This document shows positions 54,034 to 63,259 of a DNA stretch of 64,000 nt, in pieces. The number at the start of each line of letters is the position of its first letter. Position 1 is the stretch's first letter. Source of the stretch: Methylomarinum sp. Ch1-1 (GTDB lineage: Bacteria > Pseudomonadota > Gammaproteobacteria > Methylococcales > Methylomonadaceae). The position numbers were made by a program, and so were the translations under genes. Below the pieces are notes generated by a model. That model saw only the letters and a list, made by a program, of their open reading frames with translations, ran no database searches and had not been told where the DNA came from. Location of the stretch: NCBI RefSeq assembly GCF_030717995.2, contig NZ_CP157743.1:2630501-2694500 (forward strand). Direction: 5' to 3'.

Positions 54034-54592
54034 CAACGAACTCAGTCAAGCCATTTACAACCTGCTGATCAATGGCAAAGTCATCAGCAAGCATCGCTAT
54101 CTCGCCAAATGCAACGAGCTGGAGGAAAATCCGTTGTATAACGAGATTTTTATCAATTTCGACGAATACCGCCAGCTGTATCAGCGCATCAATTTCGAGC
54201 TGGTGCATCAAGACGGCGGTTTTTTCTTTATCCGTGAGCTCGGCGGCGAACAGGCCAACGACGTGACGATCAAGATCCAGGCGCTGCTGATCATAATCGG
54301 CCGCATCGTCACCGAGCAGGGTTATCTGTTCGAGGTGCTGACCGACCATCGCGCCGGCATCCGCCCTAAAGACCTGGCGGCTGCAGCCGGCGAAGAGCGC
54401 TATCTGGACATCCTGCATACCTGTAAATTATGCAAATCACGCGGCATCGACGAGGAGATCAACAATCATCTGGTCGCCCGCGGCCTGATGTTTATCAACA
54501 GTCGGGGCCATTATGTGCTGAGCGACGCCGGAGCCGCCTTTTTCCGTGAATTGAGCGAGGCATACAATCCATCGGCCGGTGTGCAACCGTGA
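54026..54592 (+). CDS. Small KITE-like subunit JetB/MksE
   Basis: 188 residues with two winged-helix-like parts: ISNELSQAIYNLLINGKVIS at the start and ILHTCKLCKSRGIDEEINNH near the end. MksE/JetB proteins pair with the kleisin and are of this size (DUF4194 type). It overlaps jetA by 8 bp, making the whole operon D-C-A-B with every junction overlapping. The first hairpin repeat starts about 10 bp after its stop. Confidence 0.78.
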   Translation: MISNELSQAIYNLLINGKVISKHRYLAKCNELEENPLYNEIFINFDEYRQLYQRINFELVHQDGGFFFIRELGGEQANDVTIKIQALLIIIGRIVTEQGYLFEVLTDHRAGIRPKDLAAAAGEERYLDILHTCKLCKSRGIDEEINNHLVARGLMFINSRGHYVLSDAGAAFFRELSEAYNPSAGVQP

Positions 54593-54599
54593 TAATGCC

Positions 54600-55312
54600 T
54601 TATCGATGCTTGGTGCGCTTCACGTTGTTCAGCGGCGCCCTACAAGGTCATGAATGGCAGGAATGTAGGGTGCTGCCGACGCAGGAGGCGCACCGTCGAA
54701 GTTTTTGGCCGAACCGCTGGGCTTGATTCGCCTGACATGGTTACAGGCTTGGCTTTTGACCTCGATGAGGCGAAGGGGCATCATCGAGGCTTGGTGCGCT
54801 TCACGTTGTTCAGCGGCACCCTACAAGGTCATGAATGGCAGGAATGTAGGGTGCTGCCGACGAAGGAGGCGCACCGTCAAGTTTTTTGGCGGAACCGCTG
54901 GGCTTGATTCGCCTGATATGGTTGCAGGCTTAGCTTTTGACCTCGATGAGGCGAAAGGACATTATCGAGGCTTGGTGCGCTTCACGTTGTTCAGCGGCAC
55001 CCTACAAGGTCACGAGTGGCAGGGATGTAGGGTGCTGCCGACGCAGGAGGCGCACCGTCGAAGTTTTTGGCGGAACCGCAACGCTTGATTCGCCTGATAT
55101 GGTTGCAGGCTTGGCTTTTTGACCCCGATGAGGCGAAAAGTATTATCGAGGCTTGGTGCGCTTCACGTTGTTCAGCGGCACCCCCTACAAGGTCACGAGT
55201 GGCAGGAATGTAGGGTGCCGCCGACGAAGGAGGCGCACCGTCGAAGTTTTTGGCGGAACCGCTGGGCTTGATTTGCCCTAGACGGTTATAGAGAGCATCG
55301 CACCATTGAAAT
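54600..55312. repeat. GTAG hairpin repeat array 1 (four units, period 181 bp)
   Basis: Units start at about 54611, 54792, 54973 and 55154. Each unit holds two facing REP-like hairpins: GTAGGGTGC...GCGCACC in one direction, and GGTGCGC...GCACCCTAC in the other. The spacer encodes nothing. The array fills the convergent gap between jetB and rlmA. Open frames through it repeat the same peptide in shifted frames and are artefacts. Confidence 0.93.
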
Positions 55313-55319
55313 GCTAGGT

Positions 55320-56144
55320 TCAACGTTTAGTCGCCAGCGTAATGATGAAATCGGTTTCGATTTCCAAGTCCTGGGCGCGTTGAATACGGCTCTGGATTTC
55401 GCCTTTGGCTCGCCATGCGAACGGCGTCATCTGCAATAAGGCCATGCGGTGTTCCTGGTCGGGCGTGATCGTATAGCTGAGTCGTCGGCTGTCGATTTGT
55501 TCGTAGCCCTCAGGCAAGTCGATCTCGACTTTATGCTCTTTGACCTCTTTATAAATAAACTCCTTCAATTGCCATAAATGGCGCGGGCCGGGCGTCACCG
55601 TCAACAACAAGCCGTCTGTTTTCAACAGACGCACGACTTCGGCATCATTAGCCGGAGCGTAAACTATGACGATCAGATCGAAATAATGATCGGCATAAGG
55701 CATGCGCTTGTTGCTGGCGACGATGAAATGGGCGTTAGGTTGTTTCTTGGCGGCCGCCAAAATGGCATTTTTGGCGATATCGATGCCGTGTAAATCCAGC
55801 TGCTCGGGGTGTTGGCACAAGGCTTCGATTTGCCGGCTGTAATAACCTTCGCCGCAGCCCATGTCGAGGATATGCATCGGAGGCTGCACCGTTCGGTGTT
55901 GGTCTATTAAGGCTGTGATCGTTTGAGCCAGAGGCTGATAGAAACCGGCTTCGAGAAAACTGCGTCGGGAACGCATCATGGCTCGGCTGTCGCCCGGTTC
56001 CTTCGATTTCTTATGCTGCACCGGCAGCAGATTGAGATAGCCTTCCTTGGCGATGTCGAAGTGATGTTTGTTTTCGCAATAATAACCTTTGGAAGGCAGA
56101 TGTTGCTGCAGCGGACTTTGGCAAATAGGACAGATATAGGTCAT
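55320..56144 (-). CDS. rlmA: 23S rRNA (guanine-N1)-methyltransferase RlmA
   Basis: 274 residues. The N-terminal zinc ribbon has CPICQSPLQ and YCENKHHFD. The SAM-binding Rossmann part follows with ILDMGCGEGYYSRQIE, DLHGIDIAKNAI and FDLIVIVYAPA. In E. coli RlmA methylates G745 of 23S rRNA. Length and domain order match. It is a single gene bounded on both sides by hairpin repeat arrays. Confidence 0.94.
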   Translation of the reverse strand: MTYICPICQSPLQQHLPSKGYYCENKHHFDIAKEGYLNLLPVQHKKSKEPGDSRAMMRSRRSFLEAGFYQPLAQTITALIDQHRTVQPPMHILDMGCGEGYYSRQIEALCQHPEQLDLHGIDIAKNAILAAAKKQPNAHFIVASNKRMPYADHYFDLIVIVYAPANDAEVVRLLKTDGLLLTVTPGPRHLWQLKEFIYKEVKEHKVEIDLPEGYEQIDSRRLSYTITPDQEHRMALLQMTPFAWRAKGEIQSRIQRAQDLEIETDFIITLATKR

Positions 56145-56221
56145 CGTGATAAATGGTTTGCAGGGGGCGGTAATTTTATAACATTTGTCTCCGGCTTGGT
56201 TAATCGCTTGCCGGTTTTCTT

Positions 56222-56757
56222 ATTGCGCATGGTATGGATGTAGGGTGCTGCCGACGAAGGAGGCGCACCGTCTGGGCTTGATTTGCCTGACATGGTTGCA
56301 GGCTTGGCTTTTGACCTCGATGAGGCGAAGGGGCATTATCGAGGCTTGGTGCGCTTCACGTTGTTCAGCGGCACCCTACAAGGTCACGAGTGGCAGGAAT
56401 GTAGGGTGCTGCCGACGCAGGAGGCGCACCGTCTGGGCTTGATTCGCCTGACATGGTTGCAGGTTTGGCTTATGACCTCGATGAGGCGAAGGGGCATTAT
56501 CGAGGCTTGGTGCGCTTCACGTTGTTCAGCGGCACCCTTCAAGGTCACGAGTGGCAGGAATGTAGGGTGCCGCCGACGAAGGAGGCGCACCGTCTGGGCT
56601 TGATTTGCCTGACATGGTTGCAGGCTTGGCTTTTGACCTCGATGAGGCGAAGGGGCATTATCGAGGCTTGGTGCGCTTCACGTTGTTCAGCGGCACCCTA
56701 CAAGGTCACGAGTGGCAGGGATGTAGGGTGCTGCCGACGCAGGAGACGCACCACTAG
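56222..56757. repeat. GTAG hairpin repeat array 2 (three units, period 161 bp)
   Basis: Units at about 56347, 56508 and 56669, plus a partial first unit. They are 20 bp shorter than array 1 units because the TTTTTGGCGGAACCG segment is missing after the first hairpin. The array leads directly into the third REP-associated transposase gene. Confidence 0.93.
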
Positions 56758-56779
56758 ATTGAATTATTGAGAGCACACA

Positions 56780-57310
56780 ATGAGCGAATATCACAGGCTT
56801 TATATTCCCGGCGCCAGCTGGTTTTTTACCGTGGTTGTGGCCGATAGAAAGAAACGATCACTGTTGCTCGACAATATCGCTACCCTGCGTCAGGCCTTCC
56901 GTTATGTGAAACAGCGTCATCCGTTCAACATCGATGCGGTGGTTGTTTTGCCGGATCATTTGCATTGCATGTGGACGTTGCCGGAGGGAGATAGCGATTT
57001 TTCGACGCGTTGGAATTTACTGAAAGGCCATTTTTCCCGATCGCTGGAAGAAGGGGAGCGAGTCATAAACAGCCGATCAAAACGAGGGGAGCGAGGTATT
57101 TGGCAGCGTCGGTTCTGGGAGCACATGATCCGCGACCAAGTCGATTTTAATCAGCATGTCGATTATATTCATTGGAATCCGGTCAAACATGGTTATGTGG
57201 CAAAGGTTTCCGATTGGCCCTATTCCAGCTTTCATCGTTATGTTAAGGCTGGAATTTACTCGGAAAATTGGGGGCATGCGGGGGATTTTGAGTTGGAGAC
57301 CGGAGAATAA
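56780..57310 (+). CDS. REP-associated tyrosine transposase, copy 3
   Basis: 176-residue short RAYT: LYIPGASWFFTVVVADRKKRS at the start, the HUH pair in LPDHLHCMWTLP, and the Tyr in HVDYIHWNPVKHGYV. RRFWEHMIRDQVDFNQ is the usual RAYT segment. It is bracketed by its probable cognate repeats: a GTAGGGTGC hairpin ends about 30 bp before the ATG, and another starts 22 bp after the stop. The frame is intact and may still drive spread of these repeats. Confidence 0.95.
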   Translation: MSEYHRLYIPGASWFFTVVVADRKKRSLLLDNIATLRQAFRYVKQRHPFNIDAVVVLPDHLHCMWTLPEGDSDFSTRWNLLKGHFSRSLEEGERVINSRSKRGERGIWQRRFWEHMIRDQVDFNQHVDYIHWNPVKHGYVAKVSDWPYSSFHRYVKAGIYSENWGHAGDFELETGE

Positions 57311-57324
57311 GATATTGTTTTAAA

Positions 57325-57857
57325 TGTTAGAAATGTAGGGTGCTGACGACGCAGGAGGCGCACCGTTGAGGTTTTTGGCGGAACCGCTGGGCTTGATCGC
57401 CTGAGATGGTTGCAGGCTTGGCTTTGGACCTCGATGAGGCGAAGGGACATCATCGATGCTTTGGTGCGCTTCACGTTGTTCAGCGGCACCCTACCGGGTA
57501 ATGAATGGCAGGAATGTAGGGTGCTGCCGACGAAGGAGGCGCACCGATGAGATTTTTGGCGCTTGATCCGTCTGGCATGTTTACAGGGCTAGGTTCTTTA
57601 CCCCGATGAGGCGAAAGGACATCATCGATGCTTTGGTGCGCTTCACGTTGTTCAGCGGCACACTACCGGGTAATGAATGGCAGGAATGTAGGGTGCTGCC
57701 GACGAAGGAGGCGCACCGTCGAGGTTTTTGGCGGAACCGCTGGGCTTGATTCGCCTGACATGGTTGCAGGCTTGGCTTTTGACCTCGATGAGGCGAAAGG
57801 ACATTATCGAGGCTTGGCGCGCTTCACGTTGTTCGGCGGCGCCCTACGGTGCAATGG
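57325..57857. repeat. GTAG hairpin repeat array 3 (about three units)
   Basis: Hairpins at about 57336, 57516 and 57687; facing partners at about 57462, 57634 and 57815 (periods 172 and 181). It stops 9 bp before the sbcC stop codon. Some hairpins show changes that keep pairing. Confidence 0.9.
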
Positions 57858-57865
57858 ATGTAAAA

Positions 57866-60800
57866 TCACAACACAAACTCGGCCGAACTGCCGTTGGCGG
57901 TTTTGCTGACCACCAATTGCGCGTCGATGCGCTCCTTCAATTCGTTGACGTGGCTGATCACGCCGACCAGGCGGCCGTCGCCGCTGAGCATGGTCAACAC
58001 ATTGATGGCCTGTTCCAACGCCTCGTCGTTCAATGAACCGAAGCCTTCGTCGATGAACAGCGTGTCCAGCTGTATGCCGCCGGCGTTGCTGCGCACCACC
58101 TCGCTCAGGCCTAAGGCCAACGACAGAGAAGCCAAAAAGCCTTCGCCGCCGGAAAAAGTGCTGACCGATCTTTTTTGACCGGTATAGGCGTCGGTCAATT
58201 CGATGTCCAGACCGAAGGCCGAACGTTTGTTGGCTTGGTCCAATTTGCGGATCAGCCGATAACGGCCTTCGCTCATGATATACAGCCGGCTGGAGGCGGA
58301 TTGCAGGATCTCATCGAGCAGTCGGCCCAATAAATAGCGGCTGAAACTGAGCTTGCTGCCCTGATGACCGCTGCCGTTGGCGATGCGGGACAGATGGCTG
58401 GCCTGTTCATACTCCTGCGTCGCGGCCTCCAACGCTTGTTGTTCTTTGGCAATTTTGTTGATCAGCTTATCCAGTACGCGATGCTGTTCATCGAGGCGAA
58501 TTCTGCGTTCCAAGCAATCATTTTTGTGCGTCTGCGCCTGCCGATAGGCGTCTTGCAACGGCGCCAGATCCGGATTGGCTTTTCCTGTCAATTGCGTCGC
58601 CAATTCATCCAAGCGGCTTTCGATGCGCCGTGTTTCTTCACGGTAATGCTCCACTTGCTCGGTTTGACTGCGGACCTCTTGTTCGGTCAGTTTGGATGAC
58701 TTCAACGCGGCGATATCGGCAAAAGGCGACTGTTCGATCAAGCCGGTAATCAGCCTTTGCTTGCTCTCGAAATCGGCGGATGCCTGTAGACGTTGTTTCT
58801 GCGCGCCGTTCAGCACACCCTGGGCGGTATTGAACCGCTGCTGGGCGGCATGATGGGCGCGGCTCGCTTCGTCGAGACGGCGGTCGAACTGCTGGATTTG
58901 CCGTTCCAGAGCCGCGATTTCCGGATTCAAGTCGGCTTTATCCCGATACAGTTCGGGAATTCGTTCCAATTGGCTTTGGATCTGCCCAGCCAGCGTGCTG
59001 ACTTGTGACTGACATTCGCCGAGTCGTGTTCGCAAGCCGGTCAGCGCGTCTTCGTCGTTCTTGATCGCCGTCTTCAACTGTCCTTGACGGTTCTTTAACA
59101 GTTGTTTTTGTTCGGCTTGCAACGTTAGTTCATGGGCCTGACGCTTCAGTAGATCGATGTCCGCCTGACAGTCGTCGCGGCTGATTTCGGACTCCGCGCC
59201 TACTGTCTTCAACTCGTCCAGGACGCCGGCGATGCGGTCCAGTTCGCGCCGTTGATGATCGAAGTCTTGACGTATCTCCGACAATTGCTTTTCTGCCGCC
59301 TGCAAGTTTTGCCGGGCCGCCTCGAGTTGTTCATCGGCAGGAATATGCGCCGGCGGCGTGGCGGGCAGGGGATGGTCATGGCTGCCGCAGACGGCGCAGG
59401 GCTGACCCTGTTGCAGTTGCGCGGCCAGATGCGAAGCGATGTCCTGCATGCGCGCCTGTTCCAATTGTTGCAGCGCGCCTGCCGAGCTATCGACCTCTTG
59501 CTGCCGTGTCTCTAACTGTCGTTGCAAGGCTCGTAGTTTTTTTGTCGCGTTTTCTAGTTCGCGCTGTTTGTTCTCTATGCGTTGTATTTGTTTCAGTTGT
59601 TCCTGCTTTTTTTCCAGGTGATGCCGGGTTTGCAGCAGCGCGGCGTCGCAGGAACCGAGGGTTTCCAGTTCCGTTTCGCTTTTTTCCAATGCCGAGCGTT
59701 GTTCCTGCAGTTTTGTCTCGGCCTGGCTCAGTGCTTGTTGGGCCGTTTGCAACGATGTATTCGCTTGATGCTGTTTTTGCCTATCGCCGGCCAGCGAGGC
59801 GAGTGCGGCATGGGTTTGCCGCAGCGACTGCAGTTCCCGCTTTCTTTGTTCCTGCGCCGGTTTTTCTTGCTCCAATGTCGTTAATTGTTCGGTGGCCTCG
59901 ATGGCGATGCGCTGCCGCGCCTCATGTTCATGTCGGGCCTCGGCCAAGGCCTCATCGGCCGATTTCAACGCCTTGTCGGCTTCTTCGTATAAGCGGTAAT
60001 CCGGCCAGAGCTTTTCCGCCTCGCCGTGCCGTTGCAGCGCGGCGGCCAGCGCCTCGATGCGATCTTTTTGCTCGACTAACGCTTGTCGGGACAGCAGCAA
60101 TTGCCGCTGCTGAGCAAACAGGTCTTTCAGCGCCGTCGCCTCGTTCAGCTCGGCTTCGGCCTTGCCCCGTAGCCGTTCGGCATCGTCGATTTGCCGTTCC
60201 GCATCTAGCCGTTGTCGTTTGATCTCCTCGATTTGCGGCAGCAGTTGATCGGCGTGTTCGACATTCTCGCTTTTCAGCAGGCCCTTGATCTGCGCCTCGA
60301 GATTGACGACCGATTGTTTCAATTCGGTCTCCAGCGTCTTCAGCTTGCGCTCGAAGCGGGACAGGAACTCGGTATCGACCAGGGTTTTCAGGATTTCCTC
60401 GCGTTCGGCCGAATTGGCATTCAATAGCTCCCTGAACTTGCCTTGCGCCAGCATCACCACCTGGCGGAACTGGTGGACGTTGAAGCCGATCAAGGCTTCG
60501 ATCTCAGGGCGGGTCTTGCTGATGCTTTCGCTGACCAGCAAGGCTTGTTCGCCGGGCTGGTCGACAAAGTCGATTTTGTACAAGGCCGATTGCACGGTTT
60601 GTTCGGTGTAGCCTTCGCCGCGTTTTTTCGGGATGCTTTGCCGCGGCGAAAAGCAGGCGCGATAAAGCTCGCCCTGGATCTCGAATTCCAGCGTGATCTC
60701 GGTGCGGGTATCCGGATCGGCATGGTGTGAACGCATTTCCTCGACGGTGCGTTCTCCGCCGGAGGTTTCCCCGTACAAGGCGCAGCAGATCGCATCGAAG

Positions 60801-60931
60801 ATCGTGGTCTTGCCGGCGCCGATATCGCCGCTGATCAGAAACAGGTTGCGGTCCTCCAGCAGCCGGAAATCGAATAGCTGCTCGCCGGCATAGGGGCCGA
60901 AGGCGCTGAGCGTTAATTTCAAGGGTCTCAT
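57866..60931 (-). CDS. sbcC: SbcC, ATPase subunit of the SbcCD nuclease
   Basis: 1021-residue Rad50-like ATPase. Walker A is GDIGAGKTTIFDAI, long coiled coils flank the zinc hook Cys512-AV-Cys515 (QPCAVCGSHDHP), then the signature FSGGEGFLASLSLALGL and Walker B LDTLFIDEGFGSLN. With SbcD it opens DNA hairpins and degrades blocked ends. It starts 12 bp after the sbcD stop. Its 3' end abuts a hairpin repeat array. Confidence 0.97.
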   Translation of the reverse strand: MRPLKLTLSAFGPYAGEQLFDFRLLEDRNLFLISGDIGAGKTTIFDAICCALYGETSGGERTVEEMRSHHADPDTRTEITLEFEIQGELYRACFSPRQSIPKKRGEGYTEQTVQSALYKIDFVDQPGEQALLVSESISKTRPEIEALIGFNVHQFRQVVMLAQGKFRELLNANSAEREEILKTLVDTEFLSRFERKLKTLETELKQSVVNLEAQIKGLLKSENVEHADQLLPQIEEIKRQRLDAERQIDDAERLRGKAEAELNEATALKDLFAQQRQLLLSRQALVEQKDRIEALAAALQRHGEAEKLWPDYRLYEEADKALKSADEALAEARHEHEARQRIAIEATEQLTTLEQEKPAQEQRKRELQSLRQTHAALASLAGDRQKQHQANTSLQTAQQALSQAETKLQEQRSALEKSETELETLGSCDAALLQTRHHLEKKQEQLKQIQRIENKQRELENATKKLRALQRQLETRQQEVDSSAGALQQLEQARMQDIASHLAAQLQQGQPCAVCGSHDHPLPATPPAHIPADEQLEAARQNLQAAEKQLSEIRQDFDHQRRELDRIAGVLDELKTVGAESEISRDDCQADIDLLKRQAHELTLQAEQKQLLKNRQGQLKTAIKNDEDALTGLRTRLGECQSQVSTLAGQIQSQLERIPELYRDKADLNPEIAALERQIQQFDRRLDEASRAHHAAQQRFNTAQGVLNGAQKQRLQASADFESKQRLITGLIEQSPFADIAALKSSKLTEQEVRSQTEQVEHYREETRRIESRLDELATQLTGKANPDLAPLQDAYRQAQTHKNDCLERRIRLDEQHRVLDKLINKIAKEQQALEAATQEYEQASHLSRIANGSGHQGSKLSFSRYLLGRLLDEILQSASSRLYIMSEGRYRLIRKLDQANKRSAFGLDIELTDAYTGQKRSVSTFSGGEGFLASLSLALGLSEVVRSNAGGIQLDTLFIDEGFGSLNDEALEQAINVLTMLSGDGRLVGVISHVNELKERIDAQLVVSKTANGSSAEFVL

Positions 60932-60943
60932 CGTGTCGATCCT

Positions 60944-62092
60944 TTAATGATCTGTCTGTTCGAGCTGTTCGACGATCGTCTTGACGAATTGCCGTTGAGG
61001 GTCATTCAACGGCTCCGCGCAAACATGCCGGTAAAATTCGTCGAACAGTTCGGTGACATCCTGTTTATGCAGTTCGTGAAAGCTTTTGTCGCCGCTTATG
61101 CCTTGAGGGCTGCTTTGAACGACGTATTTGATTTCCAGGGTATTGGGGTAGACTTCCTGCAGGCGCCTCATCGGCTCGTACAGCGCGCCTTCGTCCAACA
61201 ATTCGGCGCAGATATAATCGTCGCTGCAGGCATCCAGGCGGGCCTGTTGCACAATCTCTTCCAGTCTGCCGCGAACGATGCGCATGTTGCGTAAGGGCTG
61301 CAGCGGCACCGACAAGCATTCGGCAAAACCGTCGCCGTCCAGCACTACCTCGGTCACGCCCTTGTGATGATGGACTTCGCTGAAACTGTATTTCAGCAAC
61401 GAGCCCGAATAGCGGATATGATCGCCGCCCGTGGCCTGGGGTCTATGCAGATGCCCCATCGCGACATAATCGAAATCCCGCAGGATGCCGGCGTCGATCT
61501 GCGAGGCGCCGCCGACGGTCAACTGGCGCTCCGAGTCGCTTTCCTCGGCGCCGCCGACGAATTCATGCATGATCAATACCTTGCGTTTATCGGTGGGGTG
61601 TTCGGCGTTTATGCAGTCAATTTGACGCCGGATAACATCCTGATGAGTCTTGATATCGGCGTCTCGGTACAGGGACCTGGCCGCCAGCGGCGACAGATAG
61701 GGCAGGGGGTAAAAATACACCTCGCCGTGTTCGTCGGTTAGGATGATCGGCCGGGTTTCGAGCTCGGCCTTGCCGACGATATGCACCGAGGCCTTGGCCA
61801 GCAGGCCGGAGGCGAAGCTCAGGCGGGCGCCGCTGTCGTGATTGCCGCTGATCATGATGAGCGGCACATTCAACGCCCCGCCGACCTGCTGGATGAAGTC
61901 CTCCAGCAGGCGTATCGCCCCTTCCGAAGGAATGGCTTTGTCATAGACATCGCCGGCGACGATCAGCGCATCCGGCTGACGTTGCTCAACAGTCAGGATC
62001 AGCTGGTCGAGTATATGTTGTTGGTCTTCCAGCAATGACGCATTATGAAAAACGCGGCCCAGATGCCAGTCCGCGGTGTGTATGAAACGCAT
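60944..62092 (-). CDS. sbcD: SbcD, nuclease subunit of SbcCD
   Basis: 382-residue Mre11-like metallophosphoesterase, an ATP-dependent dsDNA exonuclease and hairpin endonuclease with SbcC. Metal-binding motifs: HTADWHLGR, VAGDVYDKAIP, ISGNHDSGARL, LIMHEFVGG and MGHLHRPQ. The C-terminal capping region (FAECLSVPLQPLRNMR onward) is complete. It is the first gene of sbcDC. Confidence 0.97.
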   Translation of the reverse strand: MRFIHTADWHLGRVFHNASLLEDQQHILDQLILTVEQRQPDALIVAGDVYDKAIPSEGAIRLLEDFIQQVGGALNVPLIMISGNHDSGARLSFASGLLAKASVHIVGKAELETRPIILTDEHGEVYFYPLPYLSPLAARSLYRDADIKTHQDVIRRQIDCINAEHPTDKRKVLIMHEFVGGAEESDSERQLTVGGASQIDAGILRDFDYVAMGHLHRPQATGGDHIRYSGSLLKYSFSEVHHHKGVTEVVLDGDGFAECLSVPLQPLRNMRIVRGRLEEIVQQARLDACSDDYICAELLDEGALYEPMRRLQEVYPNTLEIKYVVQSSPQGISGDKSFHELHKQDVTELFDEFYRHVCAEPLNDPQRQFVKTIVEQLEQTDH

Positions 62093-62191
62093 GGTGTTTG
62101 GGGTTTATCGGATAAACAGAGGAGTATCATGATAGCAAAAAAACGGCGTAGTTTCCGGCATTTCGCGTGGGCTGCAAACCAAAACGAGTAT

Positions 62192-62271
62192 ATAGTCAGT
62201 ATTATTTTGTCGGTAATTGTGAATGTAGGCCAGATTTAGCCGCGCACTGCGAATAAATTCGCGCCTACCGC
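62192..62271. repeat. GTAG-marked hairpin repeat, copy 2
   Basis: Matches the repeat at 2989-3069, with several substitutions that weaken the stem (TAGGCCAGATTTA against TAAATTCGCGCCTA). It lies about 100 bp upstream of sbcD. Confidence 0.75.
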
Positions 62272-63010
62272 GCCAGGCAATCCGCCTGGATACGCACAAC
62301 GGCCAATTTTACCCTGGTAGCGGTTTTTGGCGGCTTGCTTCGCGAAGCCGCCCTACGATGCGGTAGGGTGTGCTGACGATAGGAAGCGCACCATGTTTCG
62401 ATGTGCTTCAAGACAATCGGCTTTACATGGGCATCGCAACCGTAGGGCGGATTCGCCGCCAGGCAATCCGTCTGGATACGCACAACGGCCAATTTTACCC
62501 CGGTGGCGGTTTTTGGCGGCTTCGCGAAGCCGCCCTACGTTGGCGGATCCGCTGCGCTTGATCCGCCCTACGATGCGGTAGGGTGTGCTGACGATAGGAA
62601 GCGCACCATGTTTCGATGTGCTTCAAGACAATCGGCTTTACATGGGCATCGCAACCGTAGGGCGGATTCGCCGCCAGGCAATCCGTCTGGATACGCACAA
62701 CGGCCAATTTTACCCCGGTGGCGGTTTTTGGCGGCTTGCTTCGCGAAGCCGCCCTACGTTGGCGGATCCGCTGCGCTTGATCCGCCCTACGATGCGGTAG
62801 GGTGTGCTGACGATAGGAAGCGCACCATGTTTCGATGTGCTTCAAGACAATCGGCTTTACATGGGCATCGCAACCGTAGGGCGGATTCGCCGCCAAGCAA
62901 TCCGCTTGGATACGCACAACGGCTAATTTTGCCCCGGTGGCGGTTTTTGGCGGCTTGCTTCGCGAAGCCGCCCTACGGTGCGGGGTGTGCTGACGACGGG
63001 CAGACTTTGG
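62272..63010. repeat. GTAG hairpin repeat array 4 (period 215-219 bp)
   Basis: Three near-identical units start with CGGTAGGGTGTGCTGACG at 62361, 62576 and 62795; a decayed fourth begins near 62975. Each unit holds a GTAGGGTGTGCT...AGCGCACC hairpin, a GTAGGGCGGATTCGCCGCC hairpin and a GGCGGCTT...AAGCCGCCCTAC hairpin. The 4-bp period change is a TTGC insertion before TTCGCGAAGC. Frames through it are artefacts. The rest to 63259 holds only worn repeat traces. Confidence 0.92.
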
Positions 63011-63259
63011 CGGAGCCGCGGCGCAAGTAGCCGCATGTCGCTATGCGAAATGCAGGTCAACGAGGTCCTGAACGATTCAACCGTGACTAGAGTAAGTTAA
63101 ACGTTTGGGGCGGGTTAAATAACCCGCCCGCCCAGAGTTTTACTGCGTTCAGCGGCGCCCTGCAAAGGATGGGCGGAGTTTGAATAGTTGAATAGAGCGG
63201 CGATGGATATCGCCGGCGAAGTTACGGTATCATGAAACGGTGCTTTCTTGGGAGCTATC

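Noticed and set aside
54605-55122. Overlapping open frames of 60-130 codons on both strands in the hairpin arrays, also at 56185-56770, 57628-58036 and 62265-63030
   Set aside because: They repeat the same peptide in different frames because the underlying DNA is a tandem repeat; no start sites or families fit.
59506-60222. 238-codon plus-strand frame within sbcC
   Set aside because: Antisense shadow; the minus-strand SbcC is complete with all motifs.
62272-63010. CRISPR array, considered for the regularly spaced repeats
   Set aside because: Units are 215-219 bp with near-identical 'spacers', contain hairpins with GTAG marks, and no cas genes are present.
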